Notes: generated from the letters alone by a model not told the origin. A DNA stretch of 64,000 nt from Flavobacterium amnicola (GCF_004122165.1 NZ_SBKO01000001.1:744001-808000); one strand, 5' to 3'. Shown: positions 9,193 through 18,682, counted from the first letter of the stretch. Numbers and translations: made by a program.

Positions 9193-10829
9193 TATTTCAT
9201 TAAAATTTTATTGTATTCTGCCGAATTGTTAAGCAATTGTGTGGCTCTTTTTATTTCCGAATTGTTTTTAGTATAATACAAATACAAGCCTTCTTTGTAC
9301 TGAAAACGTTTGATGATTTCGTCTTTTAATAAGTCTAGAATTTCCGTTTTATTTTTGTCCAATTCAATGTCTTCTGCTTTTTTAAGCGAAGCAAACAAAG
9401 CGTCATACTGCAATTTGATGGAGCTGTCAATGCTTTCTTTTTTAGCTTGTTCCAATACTTCTTTCAGAGCTAACTCCGTTTTGGTGTCGAATGAGAATTT
9501 TTGCGATTTCAAAAAGGATTTGAAATCTTCAAAATCAGCATCGGTCATCGTTGGAATTTTATCCCCTAGATTCGGGTTTTTAGTCACATACTGTGTGGCG
9601 TAATTAAAAATGGCATCATTTCGAGTCAAGGCATCGGCAATCGTACTGGTCTTGGTTTCCGCCATTTCAATATCCGGTTGAATTCCACCGCCATCATACA
9701 CCGTTCTTCCTTTTTTGGTTTTAAATGAATTGTAATTTTTGGCATCGGTTTTTACTGCTTTACCATTCGCATCTTTTTTAGAATAATCTAGCGCCTGAAT
9801 ACATCTTCCTGAAGGCGTATAATATCTGGAAATGGTCACTTTTAATTGCGTGCCATAAGTTAAATCGAGCGGGCGTTGTACCAAGCCTTTTCCAAAACTT
9901 CGGCTACCAATCACCACGGCGCGATCTAAATCTTGCAACGCGCCCGAAACAATTTCACTGGCAGAAGCACTTTTGCCATCGACTAAAATGGCCAAAGGAA
10001 TGTCTAAATCGATAGGTTGTTTGGTGGTTTTATAGCTGTTGTTGTGTTTTTGAATTTTCGATTTGGTTGTTACAATGATTTCATTAGCCGGTACAAATAA
10101 ATTACAAATGTTCACCGCTTCATGAAGTAAACCTCCAGGATTGCCGCGTAAGTCCAAAATAATTTGGGTTGCGCCTTGATCTTTTAATTTTAACAAGGCT
10201 TCCTTGGTTTCAGAAGAAGCTTTCGCATTGAATTGCGACAATACGATATAGCCCGTTTTAGCATCGGTCATGCCGTAAAAAGGAACAGCCTTCAAATCGA
10301 CCTCATCCAGAATAATTTGAGTCGATTTTAATTCGCCATTTCTTCTGTATTTGACGTCCAATTTGGTGTTTTTACTCCCTTTTAATAACTGGGAAGCATC
10401 TTCTTTAAACTCGGCTAAAATAACATCGTTGATTTGTACCAATTCATCGCCTGCTTTTAAACCGGCTTTGTCGGCTGCATAGCCTTTATAGGGTTCGCGA
10501 ATATACGTTTTCCCTTCTTTTCGGCTAATCATAGCGCCAATACCAGTGTATTCGCCTGTACTATTAATTTTAAAACGCGCTACATCGCCTTCGTTAAAAT
10601 AGTTGGTGTATGGATCCAAATCGGCCAGCATACTTTTAATGGCTTTGTCCATCAAATTCGCGGGATTGGTCTGATCCACATAATTCATATTGACGGTTTT
10701 GAATAGCGTGGTAAAAATTTCTATTTGCTTGGCTATTTCAAAAAAATCGTCTTGAAAACTCACCCCAACAAATAAAAATCCACCAGCAACAACAGGAAGT
10801 ATATATCTTTTTTTTATGGATTGGAACAT
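9192..10829 (-). CDS. S41 family C-terminal processing peptidase
   Basis: This 545-residue protein has an N-terminal hydrophobic anchor (about 9-24), a PDZ domain (about 95-175, with GIGAMI and KAGLKAGDEL) and an S41 catalytic domain. The Ser/Lys dyad is visible: Ser289 in SASASEI and Lys314 in SFGKGLVQ, 25 residues apart as in the Tsp/CtpA family. Also present are DLRGNPGGLL and YYTPSGR. The enzymes trim C-termini of periplasmic or envelope proteins. A C-terminal extension of about 150 residues is helical in appearance. The gene lies 5 bases downstream of the DUF4349 gene and is coupled by a one-base overlap to the OmpA gene. Confidence 0.93.
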   Translation of the reverse strand: MFQSIKKRYILPVVAGGFLFVGVSFQDDFFEIAKQIEIFTTLFKTVNMNYVDQTNPANLMDKAIKSMLADLDPYTNYFNEGDVARFKINSTGEYTGIGAMISRKEGKTYIREPYKGYAADKAGLKAGDELVQINDVILAEFKEDASQLLKGSKNTKLDVKYRRNGELKSTQIILDEVDLKAVPFYGMTDAKTGYIVLSQFNAKASSETKEALLKLKDQGATQIILDLRGNPGGLLHEAVNICNLFVPANEIIVTTKSKIQKHNNSYKTTKQPIDLDIPLAILVDGKSASASEIVSGALQDLDRAVVIGSRSFGKGLVQRPLDLTYGTQLKVTISRYYTPSGRCIQALDYSKKDANGKAVKTDAKNYNSFKTKKGRTVYDGGGIQPDIEMAETKTSTIADALTRNDAIFNYATQYVTKNPNLGDKIPTMTDADFEDFKSFLKSQKFSFDTKTELALKEVLEQAKKESIDSSIKLQYDALFASLKKAEDIELDKNKTEILDLLKDEIIKRFQYKEGLYLYYTKNNSEIKRATQLLNNSAEYNKILMK

Positions 10830-10834
10830 AGGTA

Positions 10835-11689
10835 TTATTCTTTTTTCTTTACAAATCGTCTTCTAATAAAGAAGAAACCTAAAACGAAAATAAGGATAAG
10901 TGGCCAAATACTAATCAAACTTAACACAAAATTTGACAATTCGTTGAAACCCGATTTGATGGAATTCCAAATTTTACCACCGTAGGAAACCGTAGCACCA
11001 CTTTCCGAAGGATTAGACGTGTACATTTCGATGCTGATGGTACTCAAGTCCACACGATTTTGTAGGTATTTCAATCGGCCTTCTTTGGCTTCAATTTCTT
11101 CTCTAATTTCGGCGAGTTGTTTTTCAATTTCCAGCATTTCCGAAACTTTATTGGCTTTGCTTAACAGTTGCAAATAGCGCTCTTCCAGTTTCTTTTTGGC
11201 TTTCATGCGTGATTCCACATCTACGTATTCTTCGGTGACATCTTGTTGCGAAATTTCTTTGGTATCGAAATGTTTTACCCCTTGACTGATTTCTGAAATA
11301 AAAGTATCAAAGTACTGATTCGGAATGCGAATGGTAAGATTTCTATAGCTGGAATTGTAGTCTTTCCCCGAAGCATCGTTCGAAATTGTGGCCTTATATT
11401 TTTTTACCGACTTTTGAATGCTGGCAAACGACTGATTGATGTCCTCTGCTTCAAATCGTAAATTGGCATTTTTAATGATTTTGGTTTCAATAGAAATCGG
11501 AGTAGGAGCTGAAGCTACTTCTTCACCCGCAGGAATTTCCATATCAGCTGCAACTTCTTTTTTATCATAACTTTTATTCGGAGAGGGTGCTGCTACTTCC
11601 GAAACTATTATCGCTTCATCAGCACTCGCAACTTGATCTTTACAAGCAAAGAATACAAAAAGCGACAGTAAAAGGCATAACTTTTTCAT
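10835..11689 (-). CDS. DUF4349 domain lipoprotein
   Basis: This 284-residue protein begins with a lipoprotein signal peptide (lipobox FFAC, Cys16). A low-complexity linker is followed by a DUF4349 domain at about 68-275: strand-rich segments (IIKNANLRFEAEDI, NLTIRIPNQYF), a coiled coil with LEERYLQLLSKANKVSEM, a further strand and a C-terminal membrane helix (about 252-274) with a basic tail. Having both a lipid anchor and a transmembrane helix is typical of DUF4349 proteins. The function of the domain is unknown. It lies directly upstream of the S41 peptidase gene. Confidence 0.85.
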   Translation of the reverse strand: MKKLCLLLSLFVFFACKDQVASADEAIIVSEVAAPSPNKSYDKKEVAADMEIPAGEEVASAPTPISIETKIIKNANLRFEAEDINQSFASIQKSVKKYKATISNDASGKDYNSSYRNLTIRIPNQYFDTFISEISQGVKHFDTKEISQQDVTEEYVDVESRMKAKKKLEERYLQLLSKANKVSEMLEIEKQLAEIREEIEAKEGRLKYLQNRVDLSTISIEMYTSNPSESGATVSYGGKIWNSIKSGFNELSNFVLSLISIWPLILIFVLGFFFIRRRFVKKKE

Positions 11690-11747
11690 AACTACAACAT
11701 TTATAAGATTAGACGTAATAAATGCTGTAGCAAAAATGGAACCAAAG

Positions 11748-12482
11748 TTAATATTCTAACTTCCCAACATGACGCATCACGCGAAGGGTTTTGTTTTTGC
11801 GACGTTCAACATAACCGGAAGAATTAATGGCTTTGTATTTTCGCGGACTAGGTAATATGGCTGCTATCGATGCGGCTTCGTATTTGGTTAAGTTATTGGC
11901 GCTTTTATGAAACCAGTGTTTGCTGGCAGCTTCTGCACCATAGACACCATCGCCCATTTCGATGCTATTGAGATAGACTTCCATAATGCGTTTTTTACCC
12001 CAAATCAGTTCGATTAAAACGGTATAATAGGCTTCTAACGCTTTTCTGAAATAACTACGACCTTGCCATAAGAATACATTTTTGGCGGTTTGTTGCGAAA
12101 TGGTACTTCCTCCTTTGAGTTTTTTACCTTTTAAATTCCCACTAAAGGCTTTGTTCATGGCACTAAAATCGAAGCCATTGTGTTTAAGAAACATCCCGTC
12201 TTCACTAGCAATTACCGCTTTTTGAAGATTCATCGAAATTTCACTTATAGGAACCCAATCGTGGCTGCATACCATGTCTTTTCCATCCGAATTATGTTCC
12301 AATGCTCTCACAGCCATTAATGGGGTAAAAGGCACCGGCACAAACTTGAAAAGCAACACTAAAGCAATCGAAACAATATTAAACCAAAGGAAAGCTTTCC
12401 ATAAAAAGCGTTTGACTTTACTTCCAAAACTGGTGTTTTCTTTTTTACTACTTCGAGTAGAAGTTGGTTTTTTTGCTGCCAT
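11748..12482 (-). CDS. mtgA: Monofunctional peptidoglycan glycosyltransferase
   Basis: This 244-residue protein has a basic N-terminus, one membrane helix (about 28-48) and a family 51 glycosyltransferase domain without a transpeptidase domain, the pattern of MtgA. Family motifs include IASEDGMFLKHNGFD with the catalytic Glu, KGGSTISQQTAKNVFLW, KKRIMEVYLNSIEMG and YGAEAASKHWF. It polymerises lipid II into glycan strands at the inner membrane. Its start directly follows the stop of the FAD oxidoreductase gene, so it is probably in the same operon. Confidence 0.95.
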   Translation of the reverse strand: MAAKKPTSTRSSKKENTSFGSKVKRFLWKAFLWFNIVSIALVLLFKFVPVPFTPLMAVRALEHNSDGKDMVCSHDWVPISEISMNLQKAVIASEDGMFLKHNGFDFSAMNKAFSGNLKGKKLKGGSTISQQTAKNVFLWQGRSYFRKALEAYYTVLIELIWGKKRIMEVYLNSIEMGDGVYGAEAASKHWFHKSANNLTKYEAASIAAILPSPRKYKAINSSGYVERRKNKTLRVMRHVGKLEY

Positions 12483-13595
12483 TTATATTAAATCTGCTAA
12501 TTCTTGTCCAATTAAACTGCCAATGGCCACTCCCATTCCGCCCATGCGAACACCACAATACACGTTGTTCGACAAGGATTTCACGATGGGACTTTTATGG
12601 GCACCAACACCCATAATGCCACTCCAACGGTGCGCCACTTTGAAATCAGTTTGCGGCAAAATTACAGTTTTTAGTAATTCTTCCAATTTATGCTGAATCA
12701 ATTCGGTTTGTTGTAACGAAGTGGTGGTTTCCCCTTCAAAGTCTAAATTACGACCGCCACCAAATAAAATACGATCATTAATATTTCTGAAGTAGTAATA
12801 GCCTTTGTCAAGATGAAAGGTTCCCTTAATGTCTAAATTCGGAATAGGCTCAGTAATTAAAACTTGTGCACGAGCGGGTTTTACTTCACCCTGTGTGAGT
12901 GCACCGGCAAATCCGTTGGTGGCAAAAAGTAAATTTTTGGTGGTGAAGGTGTAGTCGTTGATTTCCATTTCAACTGCATTTCCAGTATCAGTGAAATTTG
13001 TAACAGTTTGGTTGTTCAATATTGAAATGCCGTTTTCATAGGCTTTTTTCAACAACGCTTGCATCATGTTTCCCGTATCGATTTGCGCTTCAAACGGATT
13101 GAAAATCGTATATTCTTTGATGTTCTGAAAGCCAAAACGATCGACATTCTTTTCAAATACATCACTTCGAAATAAAGGTCGTAGCAATTCATTGATGAAC
13201 GGCAGTTTTTGTAAACATTCCGTATAGGTCGTGTCGTCGCTTTCTAAAAACAATTCGTAACCGCCATGAGGTTTTAAGTCGATTACCGCATCCCCTAAAT
13301 TTTTACGCAGTAATTGCAAACCGTTCCAACGTTTTTGAACCAGTTGCATTACTTCTTCTTCAGAATGTGATTTTAGGTCGTCTATAATTTCCGACAGACT
13401 ACCAAAGCAAGCAAAACCGGCATTTTTGGTACTAGCGCCTTCGGGTAACATTCCTTTTTCAAGGATCAGGATTTTACTTTCCGGAAAACGTTCGCGCAAA
13501 CGCAAAGCGGTATGCAAACCCACAATTCCACTACCAACAATCGTATAATCGACATTGGTAAACCAATTTTTTATTTCCCAATAACTTAACTGCAT
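12483..13595 (-). CDS. FAD-dependent oxidoreductase (DAO family)
   Basis: This 370-residue protein has an N-terminal FAD-binding fold: VDYTIVGSGIVGLHTALRL is the GxGxxG dinucleotide motif, followed by KILILEKG with the acidic ribose-binding residue. The later GYYYFRNINDRILFGGGR, HRWSGIMGVG and GVRMGGMGVAIG segments are typical of DAO oxidoreductases, related to glycine/sarcosine oxidase and D-amino-acid dehydrogenase. The substrate cannot be told from sequence. The start overlaps the histidine kinase gene by 10 bases and the stop abuts mtgA. Confidence 0.85.
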   Translation of the reverse strand: MQLSYWEIKNWFTNVDYTIVGSGIVGLHTALRLRERFPESKILILEKGMLPEGASTKNAGFACFGSLSEIIDDLKSHSEEEVMQLVQKRWNGLQLLRKNLGDAVIDLKPHGGYELFLESDDTTYTECLQKLPFINELLRPLFRSDVFEKNVDRFGFQNIKEYTIFNPFEAQIDTGNMMQALLKKAYENGISILNNQTVTNFTDTGNAVEMEINDYTFTTKNLLFATNGFAGALTQGEVKPARAQVLITEPIPNLDIKGTFHLDKGYYYFRNINDRILFGGGRNLDFEGETTTSLQQTELIQHKLEELLKTVILPQTDFKVAHRWSGIMGVGAHKSPIVKSLSNNVYCGVRMGGMGVAIGSLIGQELADLI

Positions 13596-14737
13596 TTTCT
13601 ATAACTAATTTGAAAAGTGGTTCCTTTGTTTAGTTCCGAATGTGCCACTTTAATTTTTCCTTTATGATATTCTTCAACAATTCTCTTGGTCAATGAAAGT
13701 CCCAATCCCCAACCGCGTTTTTTGGTGGTAAAACCCGGTTCGAATACTTTTTTAAATTGGTTTTTGGCAATTCCTTTTCCAGTATCCGAAATTTTAATTT
13801 TGATGAATAGTCCTTCTTCTTCCATTACGATTTTGATTGCACCACGACCACGCATGGCGTCAATCGAATTTTTGACCAAATTTTCAATGGTCCAACTGTG
13901 TAAAATCGGATTGATGTTGACTTTTAGTGATTTTTCGGGTGCTTGAAAATCAAATGCTACCTGACCTGAAAATCGAGATTGTAGGTATTCGAAAGCAGCA
14001 TGGGTTTCGGCAATAATATCTTTTTCTTCTAAAACAGGTTCCGATCCAATTTTGGAAAAACGATCAGTGATATTGAGTAAGCGATTGATGTCTTTTTCAA
14101 TTTCGGTGACGGTAGTTTCGTCTACATTATCGGCTTTCATGATTTCAACCCAACCAATTAGCGAGGATAAAGGTGTGCCGATTTGATGAGCGGTTTCCTT
14201 AGCCATTCCCGCCCAAAGTTTGTTTTGTCCTGAAATTTTATTGGTTTTGTAGTAATTATAGACCAAAGCGCCAAAAAGAAAAATAATCAGAAGTAAGGCA
14301 ATTGGGTAATATTTTAATTTGCTCAATAAAGGCGAATTGGCATAATACAAATACTGAAAACTATTCTCGTCAATTCGAATGGTGATTCGGTTATTGGCTT
14401 TTTTGAATTGTTCCAGTAGGATTTTCGATTGTTTCGGGTCGTTAATAATTTCCTCTTCAATGTTACTACTTCCTAGAATACTGTCTTTTTCGTTGGTTAA
14501 AATATTCGGAATGGTCGTATTATTGGTAATTATTTGAAGGGGTAAATCAACATCGGTATTGTCGGAAGCATTGTGTAGCGACTTTTGTGCGGTCGCCCAT
14601 AATTCCATTTTGTTGCGTTCTTCGTCTTTGAAAATCTGGAAAAACGAATAGGTATTCCACAAAATCAACACAATGATCAGGAATGAAAGCCCTACTAATA
14701 TCCAACGCATGGCGTTACTACGGTTTGAAAAAATCAT
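13586..14737 (-). CDS. Membrane sensor histidine kinase (orphan)
   Basis: This 383-residue protein has transmembrane helices at about 12-33 and 143-161 flanking a periplasmic domain of about 110 residues, then a kinase core: H box ETAHQIGTPLS (His184), N box ENLVKNSIDAM (Asn290), G1 box ISDTGKGIAK and G2 box GWGLGLSLTKR. No HAMP domain is obvious. No response regulator is encoded nearby, so its partner must be elsewhere. An internal ATG at 14710 is an alternative start. It heads the minus-strand operon and diverges from the flavin reductase gene. Confidence 0.9.
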   Translation of the reverse strand: MIFSNRSNAMRWILVGLSFLIIVLILWNTYSFFQIFKDEERNKMELWATAQKSLHNASDNTDVDLPLQIITNNTTIPNILTNEKDSILGSSNIEEEIINDPKQSKILLEQFKKANNRITIRIDENSFQYLYYANSPLLSKLKYYPIALLLIIFLFGALVYNYYKTNKISGQNKLWAGMAKETAHQIGTPLSSLIGWVEIMKADNVDETTVTEIEKDINRLLNITDRFSKIGSEPVLEEKDIIAETHAAFEYLQSRFSGQVAFDFQAPEKSLKVNINPILHSWTIENLVKNSIDAMRGRGAIKIVMEEEGLFIKIKISDTGKGIAKNQFKKVFEPGFTTKKRGWGLGLSLTKRIVEEYHKGKIKVAHSELNKGTTFQISYRKCS

Positions 14738-14779
14738 ATAGTTACTTGAGTGGATAAATATAGTAAAAGTCTATTTTCT

Positions 14780-14813
14780 TTGCTCTATTTTCTTTGTTCT
14801 TTTCTTATTTTTG
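14780..14813 (+). promoter_or_regulatory. Possible promoter of the flavin reductase gene
   Basis: A TTG at 14780-14782 and TATTTTTG at 14806-14813 are separated by 23 bases, at the long end of the Bacteroidota range. The leader to the ATG at 14886 is about 70 bases and contains a 12-codon reading frame (14831-14869). Confidence 0.4.
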
Positions 14814-14885
14814 TTCCAAATCAATTTAGGATGAAACAAAGCGAAGCCAGTTCCATCGAATACAAATGAAAATATAGTAAACGAA

Positions 14886-15758
14886 ATGAAAAGTTTTTCA
14901 CCAAAAGACATACCCACTCCCCAATTACAAGGTTATTTGCAAGGTGCAATCGCCCCAAGACCAATCGCTTTTGCGAGTACGGTTGATGCTGAAGGCCGCC
15001 CTAATTTGTCGCCCTTTAGTTTTTTTAACGTGTTTAGTGCCAATCCACCTATTTTGGTTTTTTCTCCTGCGCGAAGAGTACGCGGGAATTCGACCAAACA
15101 CACTTTAGAAAACGCCATGGCCACAAAAGAAGTGGTAATTAATGTGGTGAATTATGATATCGTGCAACAAATGTCATTATCAAGTACCGAATATGCAGAA
15201 GGCGTAAACGAATTTGAAAAATCAGGATTAACAGCCGTTGCTTCTGATATTGTAAAACCAGCTCGTGTAGCTGAATCGCCCGTACAATTTGAATGTAAAG
15301 TCAATGAAGTGATTCACTTAGGAACCGAAGGTGGTGCCGGGAACTTAATCATTTGTGAAGTCGTTCGTGTGCATGTGAATGAAGCGGTATTGGATGAAAA
15401 TGGCGTTATCGACCAACATAAAATTGACTTGGTTTCTCGTTTGGGTGGCAATTGGTATTCGCGTTCCAATATGGGATTGTTTGAAGTGCCAAAACCATTG
15501 GTAACTTTAGGAATTGGAGTTGATGCGATTCCGAATTTTATCAAAGAAAACGGATTTTTTACTGGCAATGATTTGGGAATGTTAGGAAATATTGAAGCCT
15601 TGCCAACTGAAGAAGAAATTGCTATATTTGTCCAAGAAAATTTTACAATTAAAGCAGTTTTAAGTGCTGATGACCGACATAAAGTCAATCAGTTAGCCAA
15701 AGAATACCTAGAAAAACAAGACATACTTTCGGCATGGAAAGTGTTGTTAGCAAAATAA
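14886..15758 (+). CDS. Flavin reductase family (FMN-binding split-barrel) protein
   Basis: This 290-residue protein has the flavin reductase-like FMN-binding fold: GAIAPRPIAFASTVDAEGR, NLSPFSFFNVFSANPP and LVFSPARRVRG are the FMN-contacting segments, and GTEGGAGNLIICEVVRVHV is the later core. The family binds FMN and often supplies reduced flavin to oxygenases; the partner cannot be deduced here. The C-terminal 90 residues or so extend beyond the minimal domain, as in many Bacteroidota members. It is followed 14 bases later by the DUF3127 gene. Confidence 0.88.
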   Translation: MKSFSPKDIPTPQLQGYLQGAIAPRPIAFASTVDAEGRPNLSPFSFFNVFSANPPILVFSPARRVRGNSTKHTLENAMATKEVVINVVNYDIVQQMSLSSTEYAEGVNEFEKSGLTAVASDIVKPARVAESPVQFECKVNEVIHLGTEGGAGNLIICEVVRVHVNEAVLDENGVIDQHKIDLVSRLGGNWYSRSNMGLFEVPKPLVTLGIGVDAIPNFIKENGFFTGNDLGMLGNIEALPTEEEIAIFVQENFTIKAVLSADDRHKVNQLAKEYLEKQDILSAWKVLLAK

Positions 15759-15772
15759 TAAATTTAAGAGCA

Positions 15773-16150
15773 ATGGAAGTTACAGGAAGAATTAAAGTGA
15801 TTAACCCAACACAAGAGGTTAGTGCATCATTCAAGAAAAGAGAGTTAGTGGTTACAACTGAAGAGCAATATCCACAAACGATAATGATAGAATTTACGCA
15901 AGCAAAAGTGGATGATTTGAATAATTTCCAACCAGGTGAGCAAGTAAAAGTATCAATTAATTTAAGAGGTCGCGAGTGGGTTAACCCACAAGGGGAAACC
16001 AAATATTTCAATACCATTCAAGGATGGAGAATTGAGCGTTTACAGCAAGAAGCACCAGCTGGGCAGCCAATGCCAGCTATGCCAGCTGCTCAAGCATTCG
16101 AACCAGCACCAAGTTTTAATGAAGAAGAGCATGATGATTTACCGTTCTAA
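15773..16150 (+). CDS. DUF3127 protein with an SSB-like acidic C-terminal tip
   Basis: The frame is open from an ATG at 15734 inside the flavin reductase gene, but conserved sequence begins at MEVTGRIKVI, so the ATG at 15773 is preferred (125 residues). The body (about 1-88) is strand-rich and compact, with QYPQTIMIEFTQ, NNFQPGEQVKVSINLRGREW and YFNTIQGWRIERL, compatible with an OB fold. A Pro/Ala/Gln-rich linker follows, ending in EEEHDDLPF. That tail closely resembles the protein-binding tip of single-stranded DNA-binding protein. The family has no assigned role known to me; a nucleic-acid-binding role is inference. Confidence 0.85.
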   Translation: MEVTGRIKVINPTQEVSASFKKRELVVTTEEQYPQTIMIEFTQAKVDDLNNFQPGEQVKVSINLRGREWVNPQGETKYFNTIQGWRIERLQQEAPAGQPMPAMPAAQAFEPAPSFNEEEHDDLPF

Positions 16151-16177
16151 TTTCAGAATATAGATTTAAGATATTTG

Positions 16178-16216
16178 AATGTCATACTGAGCTTGTCGAA
16201 GTATGACATTTTTTAT
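16178..16216 (+). terminator. Terminator made from a REP-like palindrome
   Basis: A perfect 10-bp stem (16178-16187 with 16201-16210) encloses a 13-base loop and runs into a T tract. It lies 28 bases after the DUF3127 stop. The loop contains GAGCTTGTCGAA, resembling a dispersed palindromic repeat seen elsewhere in the window. Confidence 0.7.
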
Positions 16217-16240
16217 TGAAATTGAAAATTGCTATTACCG

Positions 16241-16879
16241 ATGTATTTCATTACCAAAGAATTGTACTTTCCACCAGTAGAACAAACCTCCAAAGAAGGC
16301 ATCTTGGCTATTGGGGGTGATTTGTCTCCCGAGCGATTGCTTTTGGCGTATAAAAATGGCATTTTTCCTTGGTTTGATGATAATGATCCTATTATGTGGT
16401 GGTGTCCGGCTGATAGAATGGTGCTGTTTCCGGATGAATTCAAACCCTCTAAAAGCATGCGGAATGTAATCAATAAAGGCATTTATGAAGTGACTTTTAA
16501 TAAAGACTTTAGAGGCGTCATGCAACATTGCCAACAAATCAAACGGGAAGGGCAACATGGCACCTGGATTACCGATGAAATGCTCGATACCTATACTTTT
16601 TTACACGAAATAGGACGCGCTATGTCGGTTGAGGTTTGGTTCGAACATAAATTGGTAGGTGGTTTGTATGGTGTAGATATGGATCATGTGTTTTGTGGTG
16701 AAAGCATGTTTTCGTTGATGAGTAATGCTTCCAAAGTGGCCTTTATTGCTCTAGTTGCCTATTTAAAAAAGAATAAATACCAATTGTTAGATTGCCAAAT
16801 GTACAACGATCACTTGGCGAGTTTGGGATGTCGAGAAATTCCTAGGGAAGATTTTATTGATATTTTGAAGAAGCACTAA
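16241..16879 (+). CDS. aat: Leucyl/phenylalanyl-tRNA--protein transferase
   Basis: This enzyme of about 212 residues adds Leu or Phe from aminoacyl-tRNA to N-terminal Arg or Lys of proteins, marking them for ClpS/ClpAP (N-degron pathway). Family motifs are clear: [72 protein letters not shown] and [14 protein letters not shown]. The ATG at 16241 is chosen over an in-frame TTG at 16229. It converges with the VF530 gene, their ends overlapping by 4 bases. Confidence 0.96.
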   Translation: MYFITKELYFPPVEQTSKEGILAIGGDLSPERLLLAYKNGIFPWFDDNDPIMWWCPADRMVLFPDEFKPSKSMRNVINKGIYEVTFNKDFRGVMQHCQQIKREGQHGTWITDEMLDTYTFLHEIGRAMSVEVWFEHKLVGGLYGVDMDHVFCGESMFSLMSNASKVAFIALVAYLKKNKYQLLDCQMYNDHLASLGCREIPREDFIDILKKH

Positions 16880-17100
16880 TTTTTTAACTTAGGCAAGGTT
16901 CTTACGTACAATTCTTCCACTTTTTTTCGAGCCCAATCGGTTTTACGTAAAAAGGTCAAACTTGACTTTACCGATGGTTTATCTTTAAAACATTTAATGT
17001 TTATCAATTCTGCCAAAGTATCAAATCCATAAAAGTCCACTAATTGCTCTACAATAGTCTTTAAGGTAATACCGTGAAGTGGATCGTTTTTTACAGGCAT
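16876..17100 (-). CDS. VF530 family DNA-binding protein
   Basis: This 74-residue protein matches the VF530 (DUF2132) family over its whole length: the conserved [18 protein letters not shown] opening, then [20 protein letters not shown] and [12 protein letters not shown]. The name comes from a Vibrio protein whose structure suggested DNA binding; its biological role is not established. It is a single gene transcribed toward aat. Confidence 0.9.
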   Translation of the reverse strand: MPVKNDPLHGITLKTIVEQLVDFYGFDTLAELINIKCFKDKPSVKSSLTFLRKTDWARKKVEELYVRTLPKLKN

Positions 17101-17284
17101 ATATACGTTATTTTAAATATTTCAAAATTACGGGTAATTTTTCTAATTCTGCTTTTGTTAGGTTATCTTCTTAATATTATTTAGAATTTCTCTAAAGGAA
17201 TCATAAGTTAGTAATTGGATTTATAATAGAAAACCACTTTTTATAAAATTTCTTATTTTTACATCCGAATACAAATCTTAATCT

Positions 17285-18634
17285 ATGAAGCAACATTATT
17301 TTTACAGTCTTTTCTTCATCTTTTTCTTTACTGTTTTTGGCTCTCAAGCGCAAAATAATGCGATTAATCTATCGACTAGTTCGATTTTTACGATCTCTGG
17401 GTTGAATGGTTATCCACCATTTCCACTCAATATTACTACGTTTACCTTTGAGTATGATTTTTATTTGAATGCGGCTAGTAATGGTAACGCTAGATTCCTG
17501 TGCGCGCCTGGTGTTACTACAGTTGCAAAACCGATTGAATTTTATGTTGATGCTTCAGGAGTATCGGTTTTAAAATTGGGTGATGGTACTACTTTCGAGA
17601 CCATTGGCGGGACTCCTTCTTTCACTGTTGGACAATGGTATCACGTTACATTTGTGGTGAACAATACCGCTACTAAAAATATAAAAATGTATGTTAATGG
17701 TATTCAAGTATTGGATTCTGTTTTCACACAGCCTATTGAATTTCAAGATAATTCTAATTATACGAGAATTAATCTTGGTTCATTTAGTACCACAAATAAT
17801 TGTAAATTTGATAACTTACGCATCTGGAACGATTTAAGAACCAGTACAGAGATCTTTGATAATTATACAAGTTGTGTAAGCAATACGGAACAGGGATTGG
17901 AATTGGATATGAATTTTGACGGATCCAATAATGGAGTAATTCTCAATAGAGCGGTAAACTCAACATATAAGTATGCTAGCGCTTCTGGAAATTTTTCTTT
18001 TGTTCCAGGTGCGGGTTGTAGTACGCCACCAGCACATCCACCTATTACTGTAACGGGAAGTTATGCAGGCAAATATTATTACACAGGCGAAGTAAACGGT
18101 AGACCTCGTTATGCTACAGATAATGACTTAGATTGTAGTTTTTTTACTGCTGAATCTAGCTGTACTTTACCGGAATCCTATGAAATAGTATGGGATAATA
18201 CTAAATGGGTTTTAAAACAAGTAGGTTGTTTTTGGATGTTCACTTCCTGTGAAGATGTTGACAATTATGATCCAGGTATTTATGCGACTAATGCTGCCAA
18301 TCTTTCTTTTGGGCCTTGTGACGGCTGGGTTTATACTGATACGAATGCAAGTAGTACTTTTTCTTCTGAGGAATGTGCTGCATTAAGTACTGATAATTTC
18401 ACTTCCAATGAGTTATTGGTTTATCCTAACCCTTCAAAGAATAGTTTTACATTGAATTTTAACGAAACATTGAAGGTGGAAATTTTTGATGTACTTGGTC
18501 AATCGATTTATAGTTCTAATTTAACCGTGGGAGCAAATTCAATAGATTTTAGCCACTACTCGAAAGGTGTTTATATTTTACGAGCGGTTACCACTAATGG
18601 AAATGTAAAAACAATACGATTGATAAAAGAGTAA
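17285..18634 (+). CDS. Secreted LamG-domain protein with T9SS type A sorting domain
   Basis: This 449-residue protein has a signal peptide (cleavage near GSQAQ, residue 23) and a LamG/concanavalin-like domain at about 25-205 (FTFEYDFYLNA, VGQWYHVTFVVN, INLGSFSTTNNCKFDNLRIW). A Cys-rich segment follows at about 255-365 (GKYYYTGEVNGRPRY, YEIVWDNTKWVL). The last about 72 residues are a type A T9SS sorting domain: LLVYPNPSKNSFTLNF, VEIFDVLGQSIY, and a C-terminal strand ending in KTIRLIKE. It should be exported across the outer membrane. LamG often binds glycans or proteins, but the ligand is unknown. Its own terminator follows. Confidence 0.88.
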   Translation: MKQHYFYSLFFIFFFTVFGSQAQNNAINLSTSSIFTISGLNGYPPFPLNITTFTFEYDFYLNAASNGNARFLCAPGVTTVAKPIEFYVDASGVSVLKLGDGTTFETIGGTPSFTVGQWYHVTFVVNNTATKNIKMYVNGIQVLDSVFTQPIEFQDNSNYTRINLGSFSTTNNCKFDNLRIWNDLRTSTEIFDNYTSCVSNTEQGLELDMNFDGSNNGVILNRAVNSTYKYASASGNFSFVPGAGCSTPPAHPPITVTGSYAGKYYYTGEVNGRPRYATDNDLDCSFFTAESSCTLPESYEIVWDNTKWVLKQVGCFWMFTSCEDVDNYDPGIYATNAANLSFGPCDGWVYTDTNASSTFSSEECAALSTDNFTSNELLVYPNPSKNSFTLNFNETLKVEIFDVLGQSIYSSNLTVGANSIDFSHYSKGVYILRAVTTNGNVKTIRLIKE

Positions 18635-18650
18635 TTATTACAAAATTATT

Positions 18651-18682
18651 AAAAAAGGAGGTCAAATTTGACCTCCTTTTTT
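18651..18682. terminator. Bidirectional terminator, 32-base perfect palindrome
   Basis: The whole 32 bases is self-complementary, with A and T runs at the two ends. It lies between the convergent LamG gene and tag, overlapping the tag stop region, and can terminate both transcripts. Confidence 0.85.

Noticed and set aside
15734..15772. Start of the DUF3127 gene at the ATG 15734
   Set aside because: It lies inside the flavin reductase gene and the added residues do not resemble the family.
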